64,000 nucleotides of DNA. Origin: JAOTVV01 sp041602035 (GTDB taxonomy: Bacteria > Gemmatimonadota > Gemmatimonadetes > Gemmatimonadales > GWC2-71-9). Positions within the stretch are counted from its first letter, which is position 1. Every line of letters starts with the position of its first letter. The stretch lies in assembly GCA_041602035.1 (NCBI GenBank), contig JBFIHA010000003.1, positions 159,803 to 223,802 on the forward strand, in the 5' to 3' direction. The translations under genes were made by a program, and so were the position numbers. The notes under the pieces were generated by a model, which worked only from the letters and a program-made list of their open reading frames with translations, did no database searches and was not told the DNA's origin. Positions 8,226 to 17,355 of the stretch are shown here, one piece after another.

Positions 8226-11200
8226 CAAGGCGCCTCCGCCGTCGCGAGCTCGGGTGCCCGACGTCGCAGGATGACCCGTTCCTGGACCGCATCGAGCAGG
8301 ACATACACTACGGGGACGAGGAACAGCGTCAGCAGCGTCGAGAAGATCATGCCGCCCACGATGGCATAGCCCAGCGGCCGCCGGCTGGCCGATCCCGCCC
8401 CGAGACCGAGCGCGATGGGCATGGCGCCCATGATCGTGGCGACTGAGGTCATGACGATCGGCCGCAACCGAATCGCGCCCGACCGTAGCATAGCCTGCAC
8501 GGCGTCGAGGCCGGTGCGCTTGAGTTGGTTGGCGTATTCCACCAAGAGAATGGAGTTCTTGGTCACCAAGCCAATCAGCAGGATCATGCCGATCTGGCTG
8601 AACAGGTTGAGCGTCGAGCCGGTGATCAGCAGGGTCACGAGCGCGCCGGTCACCGCCAGCGGCACCGCGAGGATCACGGTGAATGGATGCACGAGCGACT
8701 CAAACTGTGCCGCCAGCACCATGAACACCACCACGAGTGCGAGGAGGAACGCGAAGTAGAGCGCGTTGCCGCTTTCTTGCAGCTCCCGGCTCTCACCGGA
8801 CAGCGCGATGCTGCTGCCCGGCGGCAGGACGTCATCGCCGGCGGCGTAGAGCGAGTCCAGGGCCTCCCCGAGCGTGAAACCCGGTGCGAGATTGCCCGTG
8901 AGGGTCGCCGAGCGCACCCGATTGAAGTGGCTCAGCTGACGCGGACCCACACCCTCCTCGATACGTGCCACGGCGGACAGCTGCACGAGCTGGCGATCGA
9001 CGCCTCGCAGGTACAGACCGGTCATGTCGCGAGGGGTCGCGCGCTCGGCCGGCGACAACTGGGCGATGACGTAGTAGAGCTTGTTGGCCCGAGTGAACGT
9101 GCCGATCCGCTGACCGCCGAGCATGGTCTGCAGCGTGCTCGAAATGTCGGCGATCGCCACGCCAAGGTCTTCGGCGCGATCGCGGTCGTAGGTGATCGTC
9201 AGCTCCGGCTTGTTGACCTTCAGGTCGGTGTCGACATTGATGAGGCCGTTGATCCCGCGGGCCCTGGCCATGAGACGGTCCATCCCGACCGTCAGGGAAT
9301 CGAAGTCTGGATGCCGCACCACGAAGTTCACGGGATTGCCGAATCCCCCGAAGGCACTGGGGTTGTTCGCGAAGGCGAAGATCCCGGGGATTCCGAAGAA
9401 CGGTCCTTGAACCTCTCCGATGATGTCCTGCGATGACCGGTCCCGCTCCGACCAATCAGTGAGCCGGGCGAAGATGATGCCGCTGTTCACCCGGCCACCA
9501 AACCCGATGATGCTGAAGTACGCCTCGATGTCTTTCGTCTGTGCGAGAATCGCCTCGACGCGCCGTTGGTAGTCATCGGTGTACGCCAGCGAGGAACCTT
9601 CCGGTCCGATGGTGAACACGGTGAAGAAGCCGCGGTCGTCCGGTGGGACAAACTCTCGCTTGAGGCTCTGGAACACCACGATGGCGAGCACGACGGTCGC
9701 GACGCCGCCGCTCACGATGAGCCACCGGTGCCGTATCGCCCAGCCGAGCGCCACACCATACCAATCGGTGACGGTCTGGAAGGTCTGTTCGAACAGGTTG
9801 AAGAGCCGGCCGTGCGATTTGGGAACCCGCAGGATCTTCGCGCACAGCATGGGAGTGAGGGTGAGCGCGACGAAGCTCGAGATGACGACCGCACCGGCCA
9901 TGGCCAGGGCGAATTCGTTGAACAGTCGACCGGTCGTGCCGCGGAGGAACGCCAGCGGAGAGAAGACCGCGACGAGCGCGATGGTCGTCGCGATCACGGC
10001 AAAGGCAATCTCGCTCGTGCCGCGCATAGCCGCCTGCTCGGGGGTCTCGCCCAGCTTTTCCTGATGACGGTAGGCGTTCTCCATCACGATGATGGCATCG
10101 TCCACCACGATGCCGATCGACAGGATGAGCGCCAGCAGCGTCAGGTTATTGATCGTGAACCCGAAGAAATACATGAGGCCGAACGCGGCAACGATGGAGG
10201 TCGGAATCGCGAGGCCGGGGATGATGGTGCCCTTCAGATTGCGGAGGAACACGAAGATGATCAGCACCACGAGCAAGCCGGCGAGCAGCAGCGTCTCCTG
10301 CGCTTCCTGAATGGAGCGACGCACGAACGTGGCGCCGTCGAACGCGACCGACAGGTCGACGCCCGCCGGCAGCGCCTCTTGAATGTTGGGCAATTCAGTG
10401 CGGATTGCCTCCGAGACTTCGATCAGATTCGCCTTGGACTGCCGCACCACCCCGATCGCGACGGCGGTGGCGCCATTGAAGCGCAGAATGGCGCGGTCGT
10501 CTTCAGGACCCAGCTCGACCCGCGCGAGATCACGCAACCGGACGAGCTGACCGCCCTGGTTGGCGACCACGAGGTTCTGGAACTCCTCGGGCGTCTTGAG
10601 CTCGCCCATCGAGCGCACCGTGAACTCGCGCCGGGCCGATTCGATGCGCCCGGCGGGGATCTCCACGTTGCGGGTGCGGACTGCTGTCTGGACGTCTTGG
10701 ACCGTGAGACCCCTCGAGGCAAGAGCGTCCGGGTCGAGCCAGATGCGCATCGAGAAACGCCGTTCCCCGAAGACCTGCGCGCGACCGACACCCGGGAGCG
10801 ATTGGAGCCGAGTCTTCACTTCTCGATCGCCGAGGTCGGACAGGTCGAGCAGGCTGTAGTTGGCTCCGGAGAGCGCCAGCCAAAAGAACGGCTGCGCGTC
10901 GGCATCCTGCTTGCTCACCACCGGCTCCTCGATGTCCTGCGGCAGGCGGCCTCGCACGCGTGAGACCTTGTCCCGCACGTCCTGAGCCGATGCTTCGAGG
11001 TCCCGGTCGAGCGTGAACTCGAGCGTGATGTTGCTGAACTGCTCCGCGCTTGCGCTGGTGAGGGTGCGGAGCCCGGGGATGGTGCTCAACTCCTCTTCGA
11101 GGATGTCGGTCACCGTGGACTCGATCACCCGAGGGTTAGCACCCCGGAGGAAGGTGCTGACGGAGACGATGGGAGGGTCGACGTCCGGGAACTCCCGCAC

Positions 11201-11299
11201 GGGGAGCCGGGAATAGGCGATCCCACCGAACAGAATCAGCGCGATGCTCACCATGCTGGTGAGCACCGGCCGACGGATCGAGGTGTCGGAGAGCTTCAC
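8225..11299 (-). CDS. RND efflux permease, HAE1 (AcrB/MexF) type
   Basis: The 1024-residue inner-membrane proton-driven multidrug exporter begins with GTG 11299 behind GAGG. It shows the full family pattern: a first helix followed by PVREFPDVDPPIVSVST, the GAIMKLS-type region replaced by ALSGANYSLLDLSDLGD, helices 4-6 with GIVVDDAIIVMENAYRH (the two adjacent aspartates that carry protons), two large periplasmic loops, and the closing SASRRPLGYAIVGGMIFST. The length and the aspartate pair mark it as HAE1 and not a heavy-metal (HME) pump. It is the first gene of a four-gene minus-strand run: permease, TolC, adaptor, NDH-2. The gap upstream (11300-11468) should hold its promoter. I see no clear operator. 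Confidence 0.95.
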   Translation of the reverse strand: MKLSDTSIRRPVLTSMVSIALILFGGIAYSRLPVREFPDVDPPIVSVSTFLRGANPRVIESTVTDILEEELSTIPGLRTLTSASAEQFSNITLEFTLDRDLEASAQDVRDKVSRVRGRLPQDIEEPVVSKQDADAQPFFWLALSGANYSLLDLSDLGDREVKTRLQSLPGVGRAQVFGERRFSMRIWLDPDALASRGLTVQDVQTAVRTRNVEIPAGRIESARREFTVRSMGELKTPEEFQNLVVANQGGQLVRLRDLARVELGPEDDRAILRFNGATAVAIGVVRQSKANLIEVSEAIRTELPNIQEALPAGVDLSVAFDGATFVRRSIQEAQETLLLAGLLVVLIIFVFLRNLKGTIIPGLAIPTSIVAAFGLMYFFGFTINNLTLLALILSIGIVVDDAIIVMENAYRHQEKLGETPEQAAMRGTSEIAFAVIATTIALVAVFSPLAFLRGTTGRLFNEFALAMAGAVVISSFVALTLTPMLCAKILRVPKSHGRLFNLFEQTFQTVTDWYGVALGWAIRHRWLIVSGGVATVVLAIVVFQSLKREFVPPDDRGFFTVFTIGPEGSSLAYTDDYQRRVEAILAQTKDIEAYFSIIGFGGRVNSGIIFARLTDWSERDRSSQDIIGEVQGPFFGIPGIFAFANNPSAFGGFGNPVNFVVRHPDFDSLTVGMDRLMARARGINGLINVDTDLKVNKPELTITYDRDRAEDLGVAIADISSTLQTMLGGQRIGTFTRANKLYYVIAQLSPAERATPRDMTGLYLRGVDRQLVQLSAVARIEEGVGPRQLSHFNRVRSATLTGNLAPGFTLGEALDSLYAAGDDVLPPGSSIALSGESRELQESGNALYFAFLLALVVVFMVLAAQFESLVHPFTVILAVPLAVTGALVTLLITGSTLNLFSQIGMILLIGLVTKNSILLVEYANQLKRTGLDAVQAMLRSGAIRLRPIVMTSVATIMGAMPIALGLGAGSASRRPLGYAIVGGMIFSTLLTLFLVPVVYVLLDAVQERVILRRRAPELATAEAP

Positions 11300-11468
11300 A
11301 GTTGTGGCCTCGGCAGCGGTCTCGACATTTAACCCGACAACCTAGCTTTGGTTTCACACGTGGGCCATCCCCGGGCGGGCAGCTCCGCCCAGCTCGCCCT
11401 CGCATGCCCCCGGATCTGGACGCATCTTCCTGCTCGCGGTCGCCAACCCTGCCACGTTGGAGCGCAGT

Positions 11469-12572
11469 ATGAAGATCCGCCGCATCACCGCCCATCGAGT
11501 GGACCTGCCGCTACGGGAAGGCACGTACGCGTGGTCCGGCGGCAAGTCCGTGTCGGTCTTCGACAGCACCGTGGTGTGCGTCGAAACGGACACGGGCATC
11601 ACGGGCGTGGGCGAGGTGTGTCCGCTCGGACCCGCGTACCTCCCGTCGTATCCGGAGGGCGTGCGAGCGGGGCTCGGCGTCCTGGCTCCCTCGCTCCTCG
11701 GCCTGGACCCCACGCAGCTTGGTTCCCTCAACCGCGCCATGGATCACGCGCTCAAGGGACACCCGTACGTGAAGTCGCCAGTCGACATGGCCTGCTGGGA
11801 CATTTGGGGTCAGGCAACAGGCCAGCCCGTCTCCACGCTGCTCGGTGGTCGGTGCGGAGAGGACTTCCCGCTCTACCGTGCAATCTCCCAGGCGACAGCC
11901 GACACGATGGCAGAACGGGTGACGGGCTATCGAGCCGAGGGATATCGGCGGTTTCAGCTCAAAGTGGGCGGGGAGCCGGACGAGGATGTGGAGCGCATCC
12001 GTGCCGTCGCGAGCGTGCTGCGTCCGGGGGACATTCTCGTCGCGGACGCCAACACGGGATGGCTCACGCACCAGGCGCTGCGCGTGGCCCGCGCCGTGCG
12101 CGATCTGGATGTCTATATCGAGCAGCCGTGCAGCACCTACGAGGAGTGTCTCGCGGTCCGCCGGCACATCGACCACCCATTCGTGCTCGACGAGTCCGTG
12201 GACACGCTCGAGCGCGTGGTGCGCGGATGGGCCGACAGCGCGATGGACGTGGTGAACCTGAAGATCAGCAAGTTCGGCGGGCTGACGAAGACAAGGGCGG
12301 TGCGCGACCTGTGCGCGTCCCTCGGGATCGCCATGACCATCGAGGACAGTTGGGGAGGCGACGTGACCACGGCGGCCATCGCACACCTCGCCCATTCGAC
12401 GCCGCCGGAGCTGCTCTTCACCGCTACGGACTTCAACAGTTACGTCACGGTCAGCGTTGCCGACGGTGCCCCTCGACGCGAGTTGGGGCGGATGAGCGCT
12501 TCTACCCGGCCCGGCCTCGGTGTTGCGGTGCGGACCGATGCGTTGGGCCCGGCCGTGCTGGACGTGCGGTAG
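11469..12572 (+). CDS. Enolase-superfamily enzyme (mandelate racemase/muconate lactonising type)
   Basis: The 367-residue protein starts at ATG 11469, six bases after GGAG. It has the capping domain (MKIRRITAHRVDLPL...) and a barrel with FQLKVGG (the lysine on strand 2), the metal ligands in VADANTGW, IEQPC and LDESVD, and a lysine in NLKISKFGG. This arrangement is diagnostic for the mandelate-racemase group of the enolase superfamily. The IEQPC and EDSWGGDV blocks suggest a dehydratase or racemase acting on an amino acid such as cis-3-hydroxy-proline, but substrate assignment by eye is uncertain. The last 71 bases overlap the end of the convergent gene at 12502-13977. Confidence 0.85.
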   Translation: MKIRRITAHRVDLPLREGTYAWSGGKSVSVFDSTVVCVETDTGITGVGEVCPLGPAYLPSYPEGVRAGLGVLAPSLLGLDPTQLGSLNRAMDHALKGHPYVKSPVDMACWDIWGQATGQPVSTLLGGRCGEDFPLYRAISQATADTMAERVTGYRAEGYRRFQLKVGGEPDEDVERIRAVASVLRPGDILVADANTGWLTHQALRVARAVRDLDVYIEQPCSTYEECLAVRRHIDHPFVLDESVDTLERVVRGWADSAMDVVNLKISKFGGLTKTRAVRDLCASLGIAMTIEDSWGGDVTTAAIAHLAHSTPPELLFTATDFNSYVTVSVADGAPRRELGRMSASTRPGLGVAVRTDALGPAVLDVR

Positions 12573-13977
12573 GCTTGCTGCTTGGCGAGGGCATGACTTC
12601 CGGCACAGAACCGTCCAGCAGATACAGCGTGCGCATGAACACCTCGCAGCGGAACAACGTGCCCTCGAACAAGAGCCGCTGCCCCATCCTCGGGAGGAGC
12701 GTCTTGGTGAGCGCCTCGGGCAGCTGCACCACGGCCCGGACCCGTCGGGCGCCGTACGTGTCTCTCAACTCCGCAATCTCGAAGGTGGCACGGGCCCCGC
12801 GCTCACTTCCGAAGATGTGATCGAACGGGTAGGTGCTCACGCTACGGAGTGTGCCGGGCCACAGCACCCGTCGGCCCTCGAAGGATTCGGCAAACTGACG
12901 TCCCATCTCATCGCCCATGAGCCGCGCGCCAAACAGGAGTCGCGACACGTCGTCAGGATGAATGGGTGCGTCGGGCTCAGCGGGTTTGGCGGTCACCGGC
13001 GAGGACAGCGGAGGGAGAACGGTGGTTGTCTTCTCTTCCGCAGGTGGTGTGGCCGCGTCGGCTGGAGGTGACATCTCGAGCACCGCGTGATCGGTGTTGA
13101 TGTGCAGACGCACGGTCTGCTCGCCGTCGGTCACGGGCTCAGGCTCCTCGATGACGGCGTCGGCTTCGACACCCAGTTCCTCGGCCATCTCGGTCTCGTC
13201 GCGTTCGGACAGCCGTGGTGGGATCCAGCCGGGGTCGAGGAGCTCGTCAATAGAGAGGGATTGGGCCCCCTCGGACACACCGGCGTCGGCGCCCTCGGTC
13301 TCCTCGGAGAGTCGCTCCGGCTCGACCGTCGGCTCGAACACCTCTGTGGTGGTCTCGTCCACTGCCGGCAGCGGTCTGGGCTCGGGCTCGCGAACCCATT
13401 GCTCGAGCTCCTCGGCCATCTTGACCAGGCTCCGCACGTCTTGCACGATCTGGTCGCGACGATCTTCGACGCCGTCGATCTCCCACGTGATGGTGGTGTC
13501 GTCGATGACGGCCCCGGGAAAAAGGGCGTAGAAATCGCGGAGGGCGTGACGCCGTACGGGGCCGAGCATGCTCACGACGGCGTCCCGGGCCAAGGCTCGA
13601 ATGATCAGGCGTTCCTCCAACTCCGTATCTCCGAACGACAATTCCCGTTTGCGATAGAGTCGCTGAACGCCGGAGAGGATCGTGCGTTCCCGGACGCTGA
13701 GGCCCAGGCGGAGCGACGATGCGAAGATGACGCGATAGCGGGTGTGGCGCGCGGAATCATCGCCCTTGGTGAACGTCGTCACGCGGACCGAATGGCCCCG
13801 CATCTCGCCGTGGATCTCTGGGTGGCTGAAGAAGTCTCCGGGATCCAAGCCGAGTTGCAGGGTCGACGCGGCGCCACGCCATGCGTCCTTGATCGGCTTC
13901 CGTTTGCCTGCTTGAGCGGCAGCGGAGAGACCCATCCCCGCCACGACGATCAGGACCAGGATCACGAATGGCTCCAC
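12502..13977 (-). CDS. Membrane-anchored protein with acidic linker and OB-fold-like C-terminus
   Basis: The 491-residue protein is unfamiliar. Residues 2-23 are one hydrophobic helix (FVILVLIVVAGMGLSAAA) that could anchor it. Residues 30-170 form a mixed alpha/beta region. Residues 175-330 are a low-complexity, strongly acidic stretch rich in E, P and T. The C-terminal 120 residues contain GRRVLWPGTLRSVSTYPF, then VRAVVQLPE, MGQRLLFEGTLFRCEVF and LYLLDG, an alternating strand pattern like the OB-fold of tRNA_anti-like proteins. The last 20 residues are proline/arginine-rich and lie in the 71-base overlap with the convergent gene, so the true conserved end may be slightly earlier. No pathway is suggested by the neighbours. 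Confidence 0.6.
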   Translation of the reverse strand: MEPFVILVLIVVAGMGLSAAAQAGKRKPIKDAWRGAASTLQLGLDPGDFFSHPEIHGEMRGHSVRVTTFTKGDDSARHTRYRVIFASSLRLGLSVRERTILSGVQRLYRKRELSFGDTELEERLIIRALARDAVVSMLGPVRRHALRDFYALFPGAVIDDTTITWEIDGVEDRRDQIVQDVRSLVKMAEELEQWVREPEPRPLPAVDETTTEVFEPTVEPERLSEETEGADAGVSEGAQSLSIDELLDPGWIPPRLSERDETEMAEELGVEADAVIEEPEPVTDGEQTVRLHINTDHAVLEMSPPADAATPPAEEKTTTVLPPLSSPVTAKPAEPDAPIHPDDVSRLLFGARLMGDEMGRQFAESFEGRRVLWPGTLRSVSTYPFDHIFGSERGARATFEIAELRDTYGARRVRAVVQLPEALTKTLLPRMGQRLLFEGTLFRCEVFMRTLYLLDGSVPEVMPSPSSKPTARPARPGPTHRSAPQHRGRAG

Positions 13978-14075
13978 GTGTCCCTCACTCGGTCAGCCCA
14001 TCAAAGGTATCCCGCGAGCGCGGTGGCGGTCTACTGTGCCCTGCGTGTATCATTCACGGCCGCGATCCTTTACCC

Positions 14076-15179
14076 ATGAACGTCGAGATGGTGGCTATGA
14101 GCAGGGAGAAACCCGATATCCGCCGCACCGATTGGAACGCGTTGGTGGCGCCCTACAAGCGCCCCAGCTCGTGGCGCGCCGCGGTCCAGCTTGCCTCGAC
14201 GGGACTGCCATTCGTGGCGCTCTGGCTTCTCATGCTGTGGAGTCTCGACCGCGGATACTGGCTCACGCTCGCCTTATCGCTGCCGGCTGCCATGCTGCTG
14301 GTGCGGATGTTCATGTTCCAGCACGATTGCGGGCACGGGGCATTTTTCAATTCCCGCCGACTCAACAATCTTGTCGGGGCCACCATCGGGGTGCTCACGC
14401 TCGTGCCGTACCGCTACTGGCGGAAGACCCACGCGATCCATCACGCCGGGTCCGGCAATCTGGAGCAGCGCGGCTTTGGGGACATCGACACGCTCACGGT
14501 CCGGGAGTATTTGGGCCTGCCGCGTTTGAAGCGGCTCGTCTATCGCCTGTACCGCCATCCCGTGGTGATGCTGCTGATTGGCCCCGCGTACCAGTTCATC
14601 CTGAAACACCGGTTGCCCTTGGACCTGCCGCGTGCCTGGAGGCGGGAGTGGCGCAGCGTGCACGGCACGAATGCGGCTCTGCTGATATTGGTGACCGCCA
14701 TGTGGTTGCTGGTCGGCCTCGACCGGTTTCTGCTCGTTCAGATCCCCATCACGCTCATGGCCGGCTCGGTCGGCGTGTTCCTCTTCTACATGCAGCATCA
14801 GTACGAGGACACGTATTGGCGGTACCGAGAAGCGTGGAACTACTACGAGGCAGGACTCGAAGGCAGCTCACACTTCGTGCTGCCAAAGCCGCTACAGTGG
14901 CTCACTGCGAACATCGGTCTGCACCATATCCACCACGTCTGCAGCCAGATCCCGAACTATCGCCTGCAGCGCTGCTACGACGAAAACCCCGAATTCCACG
15001 GGGTCACTCGGCTCACGCTGCTCGAAAGTCTCAAGACGCTGGGCATGACCCTGTGGGACGAGGACGCCAGACGATTGGTCGGCTTTCGTCACCTTCGTGC
15101 CATCCGTCGGCGCCTGGCAGGAACCGGGGGGCCCGTCGAACCCACCAAGCCACAGGCGGTCCCGCCAAGCTGGCGCTGA
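14076..15179 (+). CDS. Membrane fatty acid desaturase
   Basis: The 367-residue di-iron membrane desaturase shows all three histidine boxes: FQHDCGHGAFF, KTHAIHHAGSGN and NIGLHHIHHVCSQIPNY. The spacing and hydrophobic helices around residues 35-85 and 210-245 fit the FADS family that inserts double bonds into acyl chains of membrane lipids (delta-12/omega-6-like). Position specificity cannot be read. The start is ambiguous. ATG 14076 gives MNVEMVAMSREKPD, while ATG 14097 (MSREKPD) has a purine-rich GAGATGGTGG upstream and may be the real one. The gene diverges from 12502-13977 and converges on a small unknown gene 17 bases away. Electron donors are not encoded nearby. Confidence 0.85.
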   Translation: MNVEMVAMSREKPDIRRTDWNALVAPYKRPSSWRAAVQLASTGLPFVALWLLMLWSLDRGYWLTLALSLPAAMLLVRMFMFQHDCGHGAFFNSRRLNNLVGATIGVLTLVPYRYWRKTHAIHHAGSGNLEQRGFGDIDTLTVREYLGLPRLKRLVYRLYRHPVVMLLIGPAYQFILKHRLPLDLPRAWRREWRSVHGTNAALLILVTAMWLLVGLDRFLLVQIPITLMAGSVGVFLFYMQHQYEDTYWRYREAWNYYEAGLEGSSHFVLPKPLQWLTANIGLHHIHHVCSQIPNYRLQRCYDENPEFHGVTRLTLLESLKTLGMTLWDEDARRLVGFRHLRAIRRRLAGTGGPVEPTKPQAVPPSWR

Positions 15180-15196
15180 GCGAAGGCGCCAGGCAG

Positions 15197-15625
15197 TCAG
15201 TTCCCCAAGGCGTCGAGCCGCCGCCGAATCTCCGCAATGCGATCGTGCGCCTCGGGAAATCCGCTGGGGAGAATGACGTCCGGCGCGAGGAGGCTGTAAA
15301 GCCGAAGCGCCTTGTCGAAGCTGAGCCGAGCCGCCTCAGCCTGGTCCTCGAGGGCCGATTCCAGGCCATGTAAGTAGAGGGTCTCCGCCACGAGCCATCC
15401 CCGTCCGGGCTCGAGCTCGCCGGTCGGTGCCACCATTTGCTCCAGGGTAGCAACGTCCGCAAGCGTGACCAGGGATAGGTCGAACCCCACGCCCGTCAGC
15501 ACTGACGCCAACTCCTGCCGCACCTGGGCCGGTGCGACCGTCCGCTTCAGGATGAACTCGCGCAGGCGGACGAGGATCATCCCCATCTGTTCGATCATGC
15601 GCAGGATGTAGTCGCGCTGCATCAT
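15197..15625 (-). CDS. Small uncharacterised helical protein (DUF6483-like)
   Basis: The 142-residue protein begins at ATG 15625 (MMQRDYILRMIEQMG) behind GAGG. Coding potential upstream of this point is poor. The opening RDYILRMIEQ and the later helical, TPR-like segment LHGLESALEDQAEAARLSFDKALRLY resemble the small DUF6483 proteins known from other phyla. I offer that from memory of the N-terminal signature only. It has no signal peptide or membrane span. It diverges from the kinase gene at 15738, with a 112-base gap that must contain both promoters, and converges on the desaturase gene. The role is unknown. Confidence 0.65.
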   Translation of the reverse strand: MMQRDYILRMIEQMGMILVRLREFILKRTVAPAQVRQELASVLTGVGFDLSLVTLADVATLEQMVAPTGELEPGRGWLVAETLYLHGLESALEDQAEAARLSFDKALRLYSLLAPDVILPSGFPEAHDRIAEIRRRLDALGN

Positions 15626-15737
15626 GGGAGCCTCGTGGGGCCGGTTTCCTAGGAGAAACCTACACTGGGGGAAACCGGGATCGACCTGAAGCATCCCGCC
15701 AGTCGCCCGGGGCGGAGCATCGCCGTACCTTACCCAT

Positions 15738-17345
15738 ATGGGTGAGATTTCGCCGGCGTTGCGGGAGGCGCTCGCCGACCGATACGACCTGGTACGGGTG
15801 GTGGGGCAGGGCGGGATGGCGACGGTGTATCTCGCCCAGGACCGGAAGCACGATCGTGAGGTCGCCGTCAAGGTGCTCCGGCCGGAGCTTGCCGCATCGA
15901 TCGGCACTCAGCGCTTCCTCAAGGAAATTGCGATCGCGGCCCGGCTCTCCCACCCGCACATCGTGGCGCTCCACGACTCGGGCGAGAGTCGAGGGTTCCT
16001 CTATTACGTGATGCCGTACGTGGACGGTGAGTCACTGCGCGCACTGCTGCGTCGCACCACCACGATGCCGCTTGGCGTCACGTTCGGCATTGCGCGCCAA
16101 GTTGCGGATGCGCTCGGCTACGCGCATCGCGCCGGTGTCCTGCATCGAGACATCAAGCCGGAGAACATTCTGCTGTCCGAGGGACACGCGTTCGTGGTGG
16201 ATTTCGGGATTGCGAAGGCCGTGAGCACAGCGGGCGGCCCATCCGCCACCCGGACGGGCTTCGCCCTTGGAACGCCGGGATACATGAGCCCGGAACAGGC
16301 GGCTGGTGTGCGACACATCGACGAGCGAACCGACGTCTACGGACTGGCGTGCGTGGTGTACGAGATGCTCGTGGGGGAGCCGCCAGGATTGTGGGTCACG
16401 GAGACGGCAGCCAGGGTCGGCCGGTTCGTCGACGCCGAACCGCTGCACCGTGAGCGGCTCGATGCCCTGTCGGGCAGAGTGGAGCAGGTGCTTGCGCGCG
16501 CCTTGGCGCTGCGACCCACCGACCGGTTTCCGACGGTTGCGTCCTTTGCCGACGCGCTCGTTCAGAGCAGCCAGCGAGGCCCTGTCCGATACACCGATCG
16601 AGACATCCGTGACATTGTGGGCCGCGCCGCCCGGCTCGAAGCGGAGCACCCCACCCTGGACGGACTGTTCTCGATCGGGGGGGTCGAGCGGCTAGCCGCC
16701 GAAGTCGGCGTGCCGCCCGAACACGTGCGGCGGGCGCTCGAGGATCTGGACCGGCAGCCCCGTCGCGACGCACCGGTTCGCGTGCCGCAACCCATGCCAG
16801 CTGGCCCGTCATCCACGACGGTGTCGCTCGAGAAGGTTGCGGAGCACGAGCTATCCGTGTCCGCGTTCGGGGAAATTGTCGAAGAGATCCAGACGGTGCT
16901 CGGACGCGGTCGAGTGAGTGTGTGGGAAAACACCCTCGAGTGGAGTAGCGCGGTGCGCGGTGGCGCACCGGGGCGCCAGGTGCGCATCACGGTGGCTCCA
17001 CGAGACGGTCGGACCCGCATTCAGATGCAGGAGCATGTGGAGCAGGTGGCAGGACAGCTCTTTGGCGGTGTGACCGGGGCGTTCTTCGGCGGGCTGTTCG
17101 GACTCACCGTTGGAGGCGGCGTCGGTGCCGGTGAGCCGTCGGTGGTGGCGGCGTTCGGCCTGCTCGGCACCGTGGGCGGGGCGTTCCTCGTGGCACGATC
17201 ACTGGGCGTCAGTGCGGTGATGCGCAGGGAACGTGAGCTCGAGGCGCTGGCCGCTCGCCTCGTCCGGCACGTCGAGGGCGCGGCGGTGGGTTGGCGAAAC
17301 GACCTCGCGCTGCCGACCACCTCCACCGCGGAACGGAATCGCTAA
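15738..17345 (+). CDS. Ser/Thr protein kinase with glycine-rich C-terminal membrane hairpin
   Basis: The 535-residue Hanks-type kinase starts at ATG 15738. The kinase domain covers about residues 10-275: glycine loop VGQGGMATVYLA, lysine in VAVKVLRPE, catalytic HRDIKPENILL, DFGIAK and the activation-segment GTPGYMSPEQ. All essential residues are present, so it should be active. Residues 290-365 form a helical linker. Residues 370-430 look like a small alpha/beta domain, and two hydrophobic, glycine-rich stretches follow around 440-490 (GGVTGAFFGGLFGLTVGGG and FGLLGTVGGAFLVARSLGV), probably a membrane hairpin. No PASTA or PEGA sensor is visible. It is monocistronic, with the opposing lipoprotein gene ending 10 bases away. 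Confidence 0.9.
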   Translation: MGEISPALREALADRYDLVRVVGQGGMATVYLAQDRKHDREVAVKVLRPELAASIGTQRFLKEIAIAARLSHPHIVALHDSGESRGFLYYVMPYVDGESLRALLRRTTTMPLGVTFGIARQVADALGYAHRAGVLHRDIKPENILLSEGHAFVVDFGIAKAVSTAGGPSATRTGFALGTPGYMSPEQAAGVRHIDERTDVYGLACVVYEMLVGEPPGLWVTETAARVGRFVDAEPLHRERLDALSGRVEQVLARALALRPTDRFPTVASFADALVQSSQRGPVRYTDRDIRDIVGRAARLEAEHPTLDGLFSIGGVERLAAEVGVPPEHVRRALEDLDRQPRRDAPVRVPQPMPAGPSSTTVSLEKVAEHELSVSAFGEIVEEIQTVLGRGRVSVWENTLEWSSAVRGGAPGRQVRITVAPRDGRTRIQMQEHVEQVAGQLFGGVTGAFFGGLFGLTVGGGVGAGEPSVVAAFGLLGTVGGAFLVARSLGVSAVMRRERELEALAARLVRHVEGAAVGWRNDLALPTTSTAERNR

Positions 17346-17355
17346 GCCGCCACGG

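Noticed and set aside
8525..10963. Long plus-strand frames inside the RND permease gene
   Set aside because: The antisense reading gives E/R/H-rich nonsense. The minus-strand permease is certain.
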